DNA of 64,000 nucleotides. It comes from Citrus sinensis. Taxonomy: Eukaryota > Streptophyta > Magnoliopsida > Sapindales > Rutaceae. Position 1 is the stretch's first letter; each line of letters begins with the position of its first letter. Positions 35,710-47,547 of the stretch are shown one piece after another. Location of the stretch: NCBI RefSeq assembly GCF_022201045.2, contig NC_068558.1, positions 39,203,501-39,267,500 on the forward strand, given 5' to 3'. A program made the translations under genes and the position numbers. A model generated the notes under the pieces. The model had not been told where the DNA came from, did no database searches, and saw only the letters and a program-made list of their open reading frames with translations.

Positions 35710-38600
35710 TTAGAAGCTGATGAGATCATCTTTTGGTGGTTGCTGCTTCTTCGAGTCATGTCCCCCTTCAGACGTACCCCCGCCTTTCTTACCAAAGATC
35801 ATCTCATCGAGATCATCCATCATGTCATCGTTGCTTGATCCGTGGGATCCACCTCGAGAACCTGCTGGTTTTCTAACAAGAGCATCTTCTTTCGCATGAT
35901 GAGGTGAATCATCAGGCTCAACTGCCACTGGAATCATAGCAGGTTCTGGCTCAGCAGGGGCCCCTGATGGTTTCTTCAGCTCCTCATACTTGGTGAGAAC
36001 TTTCTGGATCTCATCATTCACATTCAAAGCTTCAAAGAGAAGGGCCTCATTATCCCCTGCAGTCTCAATTATTCTCTGGACAGTGAATTGGGACTGACGA
36101 CACTGTTGCACTAGTGTAGTTGTCAAGTCATCCTGCCAACAGCATCATTAAAATCTGATCATTATTTTGTTCTCAAGAACACATAAACATTCCCAAGATT
36201 GACAAAGGGTTGCGCCCTAAAAAGAATAGGATTGACAAGGAAATAGACATGCGCATTGTAACGACTGAAACTTAACTATTACAGAGTAACAAATAAGTCA
36301 AGTAATAACAATCCACAATTTGTAGATCACGTGGAAGTCAACTGTCAATAATTATATAATTGATTGACAATCCACCGACGCATTAGTCAATATATGAATA
36401 AAAAGCGGTCTAGTACTCCCATTAAAATGAAGGATCTGCAGACAGCAAAATGATCGTTCCAAAGAGTGAAAATGAACATCGGTTATAGGTCCAGAGCAAG
36501 AATGGTTATAGAACAACAATTCTTGTAATTTAAGAAAAGGGTAAATTTCACTGCACACCCGAATAAATTGACTATCACCCCCAATATTTCAAAAAGTCAT
36601 TAGCCCACCCCAAGCCATAAGTTTTTATGCTAAATTTTTCTGTCGACCAAAAAATACCCATCAACATAAATTTAATTTTCTTTTGCCCTTTTTCTCTCTC
36701 TTCTTCTTTGCCAAATACTCAAACCCTTTTAGGCTTATTCCCATCTCCCAAACAAGCAAGCTAAAGAAAAAAGAATTTAGCTTGCAGCTCAGATGTCGGT
36801 GGCCAGCCTATCAGTAAAACAGCTGTCGAATGACATCATAAATATATTTCTGAGGTAGTCTTGCCCCAATACACCTTTAAGTTTTTCATAGAGCTCATGA
36901 CAACTGAGCAGCAGGACGTTTTTTACGAAGCAAAACTGAGAATCCACTAACTATCAGGTTGGAAGAAGACCTTGATTACTTGGATGATAAATATGTCCAG
37001 AACGTTTTGGTTGAGACACCAGACTTGTATAAAGTCAATTCGACCTTTAGTTTGATTTGCCATTTGAAGCCAAAGGTACAGCTCCAATGGTAAGGAGAGG
37101 CTTTCCTAGGGCTTAGATCCTGGGTTCAAGCTTCAATGGGTGCGTGAGTTAATAATAATAAAAAAAGATAAAGTCAATTTGACCAGCTGAACTTTGAAAT
37201 AATGTGAAATGATAACTACTAGATGAATACCACATGTAGGTCTAACTGACCATATATTCAATAAAATTAGAAGAAGGAAATTCATAAACATAAATACAAA
37301 CAGACAACCTGTATGATATTAGGAAATACCTGTAAAGCGTCTTGTTGGGGTGAGGATGATAGAACAGTTGAAAGAAGCTCGATACTGTTTCTTGCAACAT
37401 CAAAGGCTTCCTTTGTTTGTTCTTTGGTAAAGCTTTGCCCACGAATATCACGCTGAATCTGCTCAGCAAGAGTAGCATCCACTTCTGTTTCTGAAACTGA
37501 ACGAGGAGGTGTAAAAATAGGCGCCAAGCTCTCATTGTCACGTCCCGGAAACCGGATGCCCCGTGATCTTAAACTCTAATACAAAATGCAATACAAAGAA
37601 AAGCTCAAAGTTATAAAACCTGAAATTATCAAGAATACAAACTTATTCTGTAAAAGAACACTACACCAGAACATTTGCCTCGCACACAAAAATTTAAAAG
37701 GCAGTTTATCCAAACATATACAAATTGGATGTCAAAAGACTGCAAATTTGGAACTTGTAGACACAAAATGAACAAGATTATCAATACATTTTAATCTCCA
37801 AGCAATATAAACAAATTTCCCACAAAAAAAAAATTCAATAATATTTTGTTCCTTTGTATCCAAAAGTGACAAATTTTGACTTAAAACATTTCACTACATG
37901 AATTTAGGTGGGAAAACATCTCTTTATAAACTGTGACTGGAACAATCACTGGATACATATACATCATTCTCCAATAAAAACCAGTGGGCAATTTTAGATA
38001 ACATTTAAAATCATTTGTTTCCTATCCCATTTTTACCAATAAATCAAAGAATCAAATTCTACACAGAAACTACGCAGGTACCTTGTATGTTTCTTCATAT
38101 ACGGGCAAGTATCGAAGTTCGCTTGTGGACTCACCCCAAGCTTCAATCATCACCAAAGCCTTGTTCCTATTATTGACAACAGTTTGAGGATCATCAATCA
38201 GCTTGACCATTTCATCAAGAACCCTCTCAGCTGCCACCTCGGAGAAGGCCTTCTCACAGTTTTTAACAACTGTTTCAAGCAGTACCAAGGCCAAATACTG
38301 AATCCTAGGGCTCTTCAACATGATCCTTTTCTTTATGCCACGGATCAAATCAACACTGCTGATTTTCTCGGTATTGATCATGTCACAGAGATCGAGATTC
38401 ATGGCCCAATCAGGCTCCTCAAGGGCCTCAGAGGTGGCATCCTCAACAAGTTTTTCAACTGGGTTTGGGCCTTGGAAGAGCTCCTTCATCTTGAAGCTCA
38501 TTTGGCTCATTCCTTCACTCATTTTACGACCCACTTCAGCCCCTCCAATCTTGAGGCGTTCACCAAAGGCACTAACTTTCTCCATCAAATTATCACTCAT
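35710..38600 (-). CDS. TOL1: TOM1-like VHS/GAT-domain protein (TOL1-like)
   Basis: Ubiquitin-binding sorting adaptor that recognises ubiquitinated cargo at the plasma membrane and early endosome and passes it to ESCRT-I; in plants TOL proteins stand in for ESCRT-0. Three exons, 38600-38082, 37575-37330 and 36132-35710, join in phase 0 to 395 residues. Visible: N-terminal segment (1-47), VHS domain (about 48-170, VEKLVEDATSE...EAWGE), GAT domain (about 203-305, with the three-helix ARNSIELLSTVL and TVQRIIETAGDNEALLFEAL pieces), and an acidic, Gly/Ser-rich tail ending PPKDDLISF. The tail is short, as in TOL1/TOL2 rather than the long-tailed TOLs. Intron 2 carries a SINE. At5g16880 (TOL1) sits beside the exostosin gene At5g16890 in Arabidopsis, as here, which supports the name. 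Confidence 0.95.
36538..37028. mobile_element. Possible transposon remnant in TOL1 intron 2
   Basis: The phrase GGGTAAATTTCACTGCACAC followed by CACCCCCAATATTTCAAAAA and runs of CCC-rich text looks like the end of a plant Mutator-like element. No matching right end is seen before the SINE. Low-confidence resemblance call. Confidence 0.25.
37046..37167 (+). mobile_element. tRNA-derived SINE with 17-bp target-site duplication
   Basis: A 122-bp body contains an A-box-like ACAGCTCCAATGGTAAGGAG (about 37078-37097) and a B-box-like GGGTTCAAGCTTC (37122-37134), as in RNA polymerase III internal promoters, and ends in an AATAATAATAAAAAAAG tail. It is flanked by ATAAAGTCAATTCGACC (37029-37045) and ATAAAGTCAATTTGACC (37168-37184), 16 of 17 identical. 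The insertion lies inside an intron of the TOM1-like gene, in antisense to it. Confidence 0.85.
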
Positions 38601-38620
38601 CTTTGCAACGGTTTAAAATC

Positions 38621-39537
38621 CTACGACAAAAATTTTTAAATTGTTATGCTGGCAACTGAAATCTATACATGCCATCAAAATCAGAAGAAATACTATCACA
38701 TTATTAGAGGTAAAGCTGAAAAGAGGAAAGAAAAGAGAAGGATATTTAAAACAAAAAAGATCAAAACTTAGTTTCTTCTCTTTTCTTTTCTTACTCCATA
38801 ACTTCGGAAGCAAGCAGAAAATTTCAAAATAAAAATAAGAGTAAACACTAGTCCCCATAACTGCTAATAGGTACAACAAATACAAATCCTACAACATAAT
38901 TTACTTATCTTAGGGAAAATTCACACTTCACTTGAGAATTAAAATTCCCAGCTCCTCTAAATTCAATGACAAAATGAAATTCATCATCATATTATAAATT
39001 GCAAAAGTTCACAGCAATTGAATCAACAAATATAAGATTTTCAACTCTTCAAAGCAATCATGCAACAAAATTATCCTAAATCAAACTATAAATATTATAG
39101 ACTAAAGAAAAGCTACTAATCTTTTTTTAAAAAAAAAAACTATATCCCATCTAACCCCTAATTTGGAAATCTTAAAAATTCCCCTAGAATTTTAAGAAAC
39201 CAGATCTGTTCGGCTACTTAAAAAATGAAATTAGTCGTCAACGTGTGTTTGCAAATATTTGTCAAAGTTCATGTGACTTCACCAGAAGCTAAACATCATA
39301 TTACAACTTATTTTCTTTAGCTTTCTCGGCAACCAAACAACCTCAAATGGCAATTATAAAAAATTTAGTTAAGTTCATTCGATTTTTTTTTTTTATTTTC
39401 TCATCAGCTCAAACAGCAAACGAAAGGAACTAAATTGATCAGATCAAAGAAAGAAATAAAGCAGAATTTATGAAATTGTTTTTGCATAATGGATTAAATG
39501 AAAATCAGAATAATAATGATAATAATTATTTTATTAC
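38621..39537 (-). other. Predicted 5' UTR intron of the TOM1-like gene
   Basis: On the minus strand a donor TTTAAAG|GTAATAAAA at 39538/39537 and an acceptor TTTTTGTCGTAG|GATTTT at 38621/38620 bracket 917 bp of noncoding DNA, ending 20 bp before the ATG. The first UTR exon would start near 39600, where the sequence changes to GACGACGCCCAACGACTCGG. Splice-motif inference only. Confidence 0.5.
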
Positions 39538-39609
39538 CTTTAAAACTGAAAATAGAGTTGTTGAGTTGAGACGACGCCCAACGACTCGGTTAAGTTATTG
39601 AACTTTCTT

Positions 39610-40278
39610 GGAGTTTCAGTATCTCTCATATACGTTAGGCAAAATATAATTTATTTTATAAATCAAATTTTTTTAATTATTAATATTATTATTTTGGGAA
39701 GATTAAATTAATTTGTTTTAGGCAAAAGAAACCGCGTTTCTTTTGTTTGTCACAAGTCCACGGCACAGCATCATCACTGATGGAGCTTCACTCTGTTATC
39801 TTTCCTCAGTTTATATTAAATAATAAAATATTATCTATAAAAATTTTGAGTTTCTTCCAGCATTGTTGTGCTATCCCTTGGGATAATTATTAAATATTAT
39901 GTTGACATAAATTAACTATAGCTCTAATTTATTTTTATCAAGTTCGATTTTTAGGAGATAATTTTTTTTTTGGGATAAAATACTATAAATACATGTTGTA
40001 TTTATTTCTCTTATATTGTAGACTGGCATAAATGTTTCAAATTATTCTATATATATTTTTAAATTAATATGTGACTAATGTCAAATATTAAGAGCAATTT
40101 TAATGACATCTTGATTATGCAATCAAATATTGTACTAATAATCTAATTTTGTTACACTCTGTATAATAGTATATTATAGATAGGTATAACTCTAAATAAT
40201 ATTATTTTAGCTCAAAATGATATGACCAATTTTGTAATTAATACACGATGGGTCTCTACACTCAGCCGAGGTATTTAT
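39610..40278. other. Intergenic DNA right of the TOM1-like promoter
   Basis: AT-rich sequence with no gene. It separates the TOM1-like promoter on the left from a transposon remnant on the right. Confidence 0.5.
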
Positions 40279-41190
40279 GGTACGTTTACTAATTTGTAAT
40301 TAGAATGGATTAGAAATTTAGAATCAAAATGAACTTGGAATCGAAATAAGTTGAAATGGAAATCAAAATAAGATATTTACTTAAACCGTAGAAATCGGAA
40401 TAATTTGTAGCAAGGTTCTAAAATGTCCTATATTATTTATTATTATTATTATTATTAGTCATAATAATTATACTTATAACAAAAAAAATTAATAACAACA
40501 ACAACATGATGATGATGATCCATTTAAAATAATAATAATAATAATATAATACATCATCATCATCATCATTAGCAACAACAATTGGCTATGAAAAGCAACA
40601 AGAGTGAAGACCGACACAAGCCATGATGGCAGCAAGCAGTAGCAATGGCAAGAGGTAGTATCGGTAGCGAGCAACGACGACGACGACCAGCAGGTGCTCA
40701 ACAATGACATTAACAAGCAACAACATCAACGGCATCGATTGTGTAGGTCTGATTTTTTTTTTTTTTAATTTTCATATATTCAGATAAAGGATTAAATAGG
40801 AATTATAAGATTTAAGTGGGATTAATTTGGTCAGTTCAAGGAATAGAGTTCTGATTCTCAATTCCCCCCTTAAGAACCAGAGCTCCAATAATCATTCTCA
40901 AATTAGTGGGTTCCACACCAATTTGATTTCCATTCCTTGAGAAATGTTTTATTCCGGAATTTTAAAGTGCGGGAACATTTGAAAAAACATATAAACCGTG
41001 TGGTTTAAACGTTTTAAGTTTTAAGCCTTTAAATTTCTGCGGTTTTAAAGTTTTCCCGAATGTTTTCCGCACTTTATGATCCTGGATCAGAAAACTACTA
41101 TCCATTACTTCATCTTATTTTAGAAAATAAATAAGTTGTTGATTCCAGTTCATTAATTCTCATTCTTATTACTAATAAGTGAACACACTA
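40279..41190. mobile_element. Degenerate non-autonomous TIR element of about 0.9 kb
   Basis: The left end GGTACGTTTACTAATTTGTA with following AGAATGGATTAG mirrors the right end CTCATTCTTATTACTAATAA-GTGAACACAC read in reverse. Inside are ATT, CAA and ATCATC trinucleotide runs (40434-40580) and mirrored CCATTCC/GGAAT motifs. TAT flanks both ends, possibly a 3-bp duplication. Ends are imperfect; superfamily unclear. The minus-strand 75-residue ORF is just translated repeat. Confidence 0.55.
40434..40580. repeat. Trinucleotide repeat cluster
   Basis: TTA/ATT repeats at about 40434-40457, CAA at 40495-40505, GAT at 40506-40519, AAT at 40528-40546, CAT at 40552-40570 and CAA at 40572-40580 follow one another within 150 bp inside the transposon remnant. 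Confidence 0.85.
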
Positions 41191-41367
41191 TTAAATAATT
41201 GTGCCCTACTTAAAGTTAATGTTGGGTCACTTACACCTTGCCCAAAGTAAAGTGACACTCGTTTATTTCTTTCTCTCGTTCATGCTTGTATTTAGTATGT
41301 AAAACTTCAAGTTTGGATCAAGATAGTAGTGTGCTGAAATTTGAATCAAGTTACAACGTTAGAGAAT

Positions 41368-42036
41368 AAGGTTGGCAATGAAACGGGATGGGACAAGATT
41401 TGCCAATCCCGGACCTGTCATGTATATGCAAGTGAAATTAAAAAAAAAAAATGTCTCATTCCGACCCCTTCATATTTTTGGGGAACAAAAATCTGTCCTA
41501 AACTCGTCCCATTTAATATTCCGTCTCATCACAATATCCCGAACAATTCTGAATGTAAACAAATAAATTTTGACTTTTTTTAAATAATTATAATTCAATA
41601 TAGTAAAAATCTTTAATAAATACAAAGTCGAATAACCAAATATTAGTTTTATTTTGACTACATACATGTTCGAATACGATTTTATGCTAATATTTTTTAA
41701 TTACTTGTTTGCATCCATTACACATTAATATTAAGACTTATGCTTCAAAAGCTATAAATTTGGACAACAACCAACTTTATCCGTGTTAAAATATCAAATA
41801 ATTTAACAATATAATAATAAACCATACCAACAACTATGGTTGGCAATGAGATGGGGTAAGATGAGAATTACCAATCGCGGTTTTGTCCCGTATACATAAC
41901 CATAATAAAAAAAAAAATGTCTCATTCTCATCTTTTTATCTTTTTTTAAGATTAAAATATATTTCAATCTCATCAAAAAATAAGACAGGATCCCGCAGGA
42001 TCCCATCTCACCACGAAAAATTGCCATTCCTATTAG
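41368..42036. mobile_element. Two related TIR-element copies in tandem
   Basis: The sequence GGTTGGCAATGA-A-GGG-T...ATGTCTCATTC occurs at 41371-41470 and again at 41838-41930 in the same orientation, each with an internal A-run followed by ATGTCTCATTC. The right copy ends with GAAAAATTGCCATTCCTA (about 42016-42034), the inverse of its start, so this copy (about 41838-42034) looks complete; the left copy has lost its right end. No ORF. Probably hAT-type by the GGCAATGG-like end. Confidence 0.6.
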
Positions 42037-43164
42037 GAAAGAGCCGAACCAAAAGGCAGCAAGGATCATACATGACAAATTAAGGCATTGACCTTGCCAC
42101 TGTCTTTCAAGTATGTGTTTAAACGGAAGTGTAAAATTCTGGGTCTATATCTAAAATAATCTAAGTAGCATATCGATAGTTCATCAAAATTTGTTGAAAT
42201 TTGTTTCTATCAGTTCGAAAATATGCTTTAGATATAAAAAAAAAAAAGAAAAAGAAAATCCTACAACACTGGCAAACTCAAACCATCCATAACATTTTGA
42301 GAGCATTTGCTGAAAATTAAATTTCTTATAAACATTTAATTCACTCACAAGCTAAGTGATTAACTTAAATCGGGGTCCGATTCCTGATTGAACCAACAAC
42401 ACATTGGTCATCGATCCTAAGAATGAAGGACAGTGTCTATGCAAGTACAAGGGTCCAGAGTTCCTTCCTCTAATGCAAAATGAGAATAAAGGGCTGAGAT
42501 TGAGTTTTATCGGATACACGCACGTCGTGTGTCAGTACCAGATTTATTTATAGTATTTGTGTAGTTTTTGTATTTTATGTAAATTCCAGTCAAAGTCAAC
42601 AGATGTCGGGTGATGAATTCTTCTGTTTGTCATCGTCACCGTTGGATTAACTAGTAACCTTTGTCCCACCAACACGCAATGGTCAATTTATTTTTTATTT
42701 TTATTTTCTGAAATGATGCTCAGTTTATTAAAAAGAAAAAAAGAGCAGCGGGCTCCACAGTCGACCGCGACGGTGCATTTACAATTTTTTTTTTTTCTGA
42801 TAACTTTCTTTAAATCTACGCATGAAAATTAAATTTTTTTATATTTTAATTTATAAATACGTTCGAGAGTATAATTCAAATTAATTCTAAATAGTGAATG
42901 TAAATTACCTTACAAAACTGATTTTAAACTGATTTTTTTCAAAATCTTCTAAATCTAACGTTCAAAACTGTTTTTAACTTTTTAACACAGCCTGGATGTC
43001 AACTAATGTGCAATAATGATATTTAAGTGCCAAATTCCAATTGATTTGACAGCGAGAGTAACCGACACGTTAATATTTTCATAATAAAAATATGAAATTA
43101 AGCCCAAATTTCAATAACACTAAAATGATGTTTAAAGATACGGGCTGATGGGTCAAGCCGGCCT
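42037..43164. other. Intergenic DNA left of PTH2
   Basis: AT-rich sequence without recognisable gene or repeat structure apart from short A/T runs. The right end should contain the PTH2 promoter. Confidence 0.5.
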
Positions 43165-43328
43165 CACCCGACCCATTGTTACCACTAAATTCAAACGGAC
43201 TCTTAAAAGTTTCCCCATCACCTTCGTCTCATCTCAAGACGGCGGCTCCAGCGCCTAAAACCCTCAATGTCTGCGTGAGTTCAACGCCGTCCGATCAACA
43301 GTCCGTCAGTTGCGTGCAGCTACTTAAG
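43165..43328 (+). other. Predicted 5' UTR first exon of the PTH2 gene
   Basis: A GC-richer island with CAAGACGGCGGCTCCAGCGC and CTTCGTCTCATCTC, ending in a donor CTTAAG|GTTTCTTTT at 43328/43329 followed by a long T-run. It precedes the PTH2 coding start by about 840 bp on the same strand, so a UTR intron is likely; a plausible acceptor is the CTTTTCTAG near 44065. Inferred only. Confidence 0.4.
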
Positions 43329-44164
43329 GTTTCTTTTTTTTTTTTTTTTTATTTCTAGTGTGTTCTCTTTCTTCTGTAGTTTTTACTCTCGATTAACAAA
43401 AGTATCAATTTAGAAAATCTTTGGAACACAATCATATCAATGTAAATTTCAAAATGATCCCTAAAATATAGTAATTTTTCACTCGTTTATGGACTGAAAA
43501 AATCATCATTTTTGTTCCTGTCTTTAGTTTCTAACTAGTTAATTCCATTCACAAATGACTTGAGCAAAGTATTTAATTTTGAATGCCATTATATTTATTG
43601 AAATGTGGTACTTGATCAAATTGCCAGTTTAAATTAAGAGTGATGCTAGAGCTTCAAGCTCAACAAACTGGTGCGGGATAACGGTATTGGTTGGATGAAA
43701 GCACGAAACAATGGAAATAAATCATGTGGGTAGCCATATGGTGTTTTCATCTGATCAATGCTGTTATTCCATGTCAGTTTATAGAAAGAGTTTCCACATT
43801 TTGCAATGTTGAGAATTCGAACAATTTAGTAACTTAAAACTTTTAAGTATTAATTAAGACAAAGTAAATTTTTTGTATGAGGCTGTGGAGTCGTTATTAT
43901 TTTCAGCGCAAAAAGAAAAATTTAAACATTTGTTAGTGCAATCTATAAAACTAGGTTTGTGGTTGCTTGCAATCTAGTACATTGGATATACTAACATGTG
44001 GATATGTGTAGAGTTATTGATATTCTATTATACTGATGTTCCATTTTGATCTGGCTTTTCTAGGTAGGCTTGTTGTTGCATACATATGGTTGATTTGCTG
44101 TCAGCTTCTAGCTTGATTTTGGCCGAGACTTAAGTACCTGCTGGGGTTTTGTTTGGGTTTGGGA

Positions 44165-46687
44165 ATGATGGATCTGTCATGGCTGAGCACCATCTTATTT
44201 GGAGCTGGATGCCTTGCGTTTGGATATTGCATTGGGAAAGGTTGTCCTGCTTGTTTCTTTGTTTCAGTGAGAAGAGCTAAGAATGCAGCAGTTGCTAATG
44301 AAAACAAGAAAAATAAGGCCAAGGAACCCCTTGAGATTGAAAAGCTGGCTGATATTCTAGATGATTTTAAAATGGTATGACTTCTTCTTTTCTCTCAATT
44401 GACACGTGTGTGCTCTTGCTTATAGAGAGAGCTAAAGATCTTGGCAGTAGTCCCCAGTTTAGAACTCAGCGAACATGTTCAAGGGATTTCTGGGTATTTA
44501 AAATTTATCAATAAGTGGATACTAAAGGTCTATGCTGTGTCCTGGATTATCTGCAGGTTTTGGTTGTGAGAAATGATCTTAAGATGGGTAAAGGGAAAAT
44601 TGCTGCCCAGTGCAGGTAACTATTGTTTTTACTCTTTAGATCAAATTTTGTGTTTATTCTTGTCTTTCTTGGTACAAGCTTTGTACATTTATATCTAATA
44701 TTTTTAACTATTAGGTGTCATGGGAGATTAGCACCCATCAACCCCCCACCCTATCATCAGATGCTTCATATCGTACGTGCCTGCTTGAAAATGTTATCAC
44801 TGTTTAATTAATTCTTTAATCAATGAAATTAAAATTCTTTATTTGTAGCATAGAAGATGCTACTGTTTGTGATAATTGGAAGAAGTGCCAATTAGGCTGC
44901 AAATTGTGTGAGTAGAACTGTTAAGAAAAGAAGTTGGCCTCCTTACTGGCAAGTAATCCTCTCTTGATTTTATTGGGAAGAAAAGGGAAGGAGAGTTGGG
45001 GGGGAGGACTGAGGAGGTTTCACTAGTGTGCTAGTGTGGCAAATACATTGACCTTGATGATCCTTAATTGTCATATTATTTTAGATTTTTTTACTATTAA
45101 ACTGCTTTTTTGCTTTGATTAACTATCCAAATCTGTCCCTTCTTTGGATAGTCATGCAACTTTAGGTCTCTATAAAAAGGTCCTCTATCGGGCTCCAAAA
45201 GCTTTAAACAGGTACAGCCGCACTCTAATCTGGATTTATAGCACACTCTGAAATATGTATTTTGCTTTCTTATTCTTACTCTTTTTTATTAAATTTTGTC
45301 AATACACAGGTGGGAGATGTGTGCACAACCAAAGGTGGTGCTGAAAATCGAAAGTGAGGAAGATATGCTAGTTTTGCAAGTTAGTATAGCTTAAAAGTCC
45401 TTCCTGTGTATTATTCTGTGGTCTTACTTTTCTCTTTTTTGGCTTCGGTTGTAGCTTTGTTATGGTTTATGCTCTTTCTGTTTTGTTTATCTGAACTTGT
45501 ATTCTTAACAAAAATCTTTTCTACATTAACAGGAAAGGGCAAAATCACTTAAATTGCCAACTCATATTACAATTGATGCAGGGAGAACACAGATTGCACC
45601 AAGTGAGTGACATATTATTTTATTTAATATCTTTGGTCGATTGAGATTGATTGTGCTTTTTGGTTGATGACTAATTTTCATGTGAACCAAATGATTTGAC
45701 AATTTTCTTTTGCTTGATTGTGTAACTAGTCTCTCTCTTTCACAAACTCATGTTTTTAGTTCTCTTTTTCCTCGTTCCTGGCCTGTAATCAGGCCATAAT
45801 AATTAATAAATCTATGACAGTTGGTGTGGTTAGCCAAAAGTAGAATTCAAAATATGGGCTTCCTGATGGTAATTATCAAGCCATAGTTAAAATTATGCTC
45901 TTTGTGAAACAGTGGTAGATCTGGACTTTACATTGGGAAACGGAGCTGGAAGAAAATGCATTGAAGAAGTATAATTAGAATGTTGATACAATAAGAAAGC
46001 ATATTTATGAACTATAAGTTGTGGTCATTATTATTAATTTCATGCAATCTGTGCTCTCAGATATTTGGTTAAGTATGTTACTTATGAATTTATATGCCAA
46101 AAGATCATTGTTGTTTGCTTTTCACTTCCATTGAGATCTAGAAAAATTGATACCTGTCCTACTTCAGTCAGTGAAATTATTGTGTATTTTCGTATTTTCA
46201 TCCTTGTCTTTAACTTTTGTTTTCCAGTTTCATATACAAATATTTGCAAAGTCCAGTTTCATATTTTTATTGTTTCATGAACTTACTCTTTTCCACATCC
46301 TTCTTTTTTTCAGATTCAAGGACAGTGATGGCTATTCTTGGTAAGGTCAAACTTTTCGGTCGGTTATCTGAGCTTTTAGTTTTGTTTCTTGGAGCCCCAT
46401 GCTTTCGTTATGATTATTGTTTTCATTATCTGTGCATGAGTGCTAATTTTGTGGCTGATTCAAGATATCCTGCTGAACATTACCTTAAATTGCCAGTTTC
46501 TACCTGGTTGGTAGTATAAAGAATAGTACCTTTGATAAAGTCATTTTATAGCTTTGGCTCAAATGAATAAATCTATGAATAAAGTTTATATTTGTTTTGC
46601 GGTTTTATTGATATATATTGACAATCAATTTGTACAGGACCCGTTGAAGTGGTAGATGATGTAACAGGTGGACTGAAGCTTTTGTAG
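44165..46687 (+). CDS. PTH2: Peptidyl-tRNA hydrolase 2 family protein, membrane-anchored
   Basis: Frees tRNA from prematurely released peptidyl-tRNA. Seven exons close in phase: 44165-44374, 44557-44615, 45152-45211, 45310-45379, 45533-45602, 46314-46340 and 46638-46687, giving 181 residues. An N-terminal hydrophobic helix (about 7-24, with [14 protein letters not shown]) precedes a charged linker (about 35-60) and a complete PTH2 domain (about 70-181): [14 protein letters not shown] (active-site region), [30 protein letters not shown] and the [16 protein letters not shown] end. The helix suggests membrane attachment, as in metazoan mitochondrial PTRH2/Bit1, but the compartment here is unknown. 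ATG 44168 is an equal alternative start. Arabidopsis At5g16870 next to TOL1 is the presumed counterpart. Confidence 0.93.
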
Positions 46688-47547
46688 TTGCTTTTCCCAA
46701 TTCAAGCTGATTCCTGGATATAACATCTGATATTGGAGAATGATAAGGTGATCTCAGTTACTAGTGGTAGATGATGTGACAGGTGTAACAGTCTATGTTT
46801 ACCGTGGAAATTTTCGTCCATCCTCTCTTCAGATCCTTTAATCTGCTCCGTGCACAGCCACATTGGAAATTCATTTCCGTTCATTCAATTTTCAACTGCA
46901 ATTTATGATGATGATGAAAATATTTAGCAATGAACTCAGTTGATAATAAGATTTTACAGAAAGTGATGTTGAGCATATCAGGCCAATGAACTTTCTTGGG
47001 GTGTGCTGAAAGTTCCTCTAAGATATTTTCATCAAACATCCAATATATTTGACTGGATTCCAATTTTCAGATATGAAATTGCTGGTTCATATTTCATATG
47101 CATTCGGCATTTTAGCTGATATTCTATAGACTGACAAATTGTTCAATCTCGTTTTACTTTAACATATCATTAGAGTTCAACAGGTATAAGTTTATTGTGC
47201 TAATATCAGAAACCATCTTCATATTTAATTGAAAGTTGGGAGCCTCACAGACGCTTATTCAGTAAGAGTATTTCCGGTTTGAAGCTGTTATGGCATATAA
47301 ATTTTCTTCCTCAGTTATGTAATGATGTTTCTTCAAGGAAATTAAGGTTTATGTTTGTTAGAGAAGTTTGTAAATGTCGCCTATTATAACCTACTCAGTA
47401 ATTTTACAAAAACAAAAATGGCATAGAATGCACAGAATTCGTGAAGGCAACCGGGAAAACACCTTCAATAATTAACTAATAAAATACATAACAGGCTAAT
47501 TAGTTATAAACTAACAAATACAGTGGCAAAACATCTCCGCATTTTGT
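46688..47547. other. Convergent intergenic space
   Basis: Holds the 3' UTRs of the plus-strand PTH2 gene and the minus-strand UTP13 gene. A partial direct repeat of the PTH2 last exon, GTGGTAGATGATGT-ACAGGT, occurs at about 46649-46670 and again at 46764-46785, so the end of the gene has a small local duplication. Confidence 0.55.

Noticed and set aside
38184..38639. 151-residue plus-strand ORF opposite the TOM1-like exon 1
   Set aside because: Antisense shadow of the VHS-coding exon; it lacks any family likeness.
40489..40716. 75-residue minus-strand ORF rich in Ser and Cys
   Set aside because: Simply translates the trinucleotide repeats.
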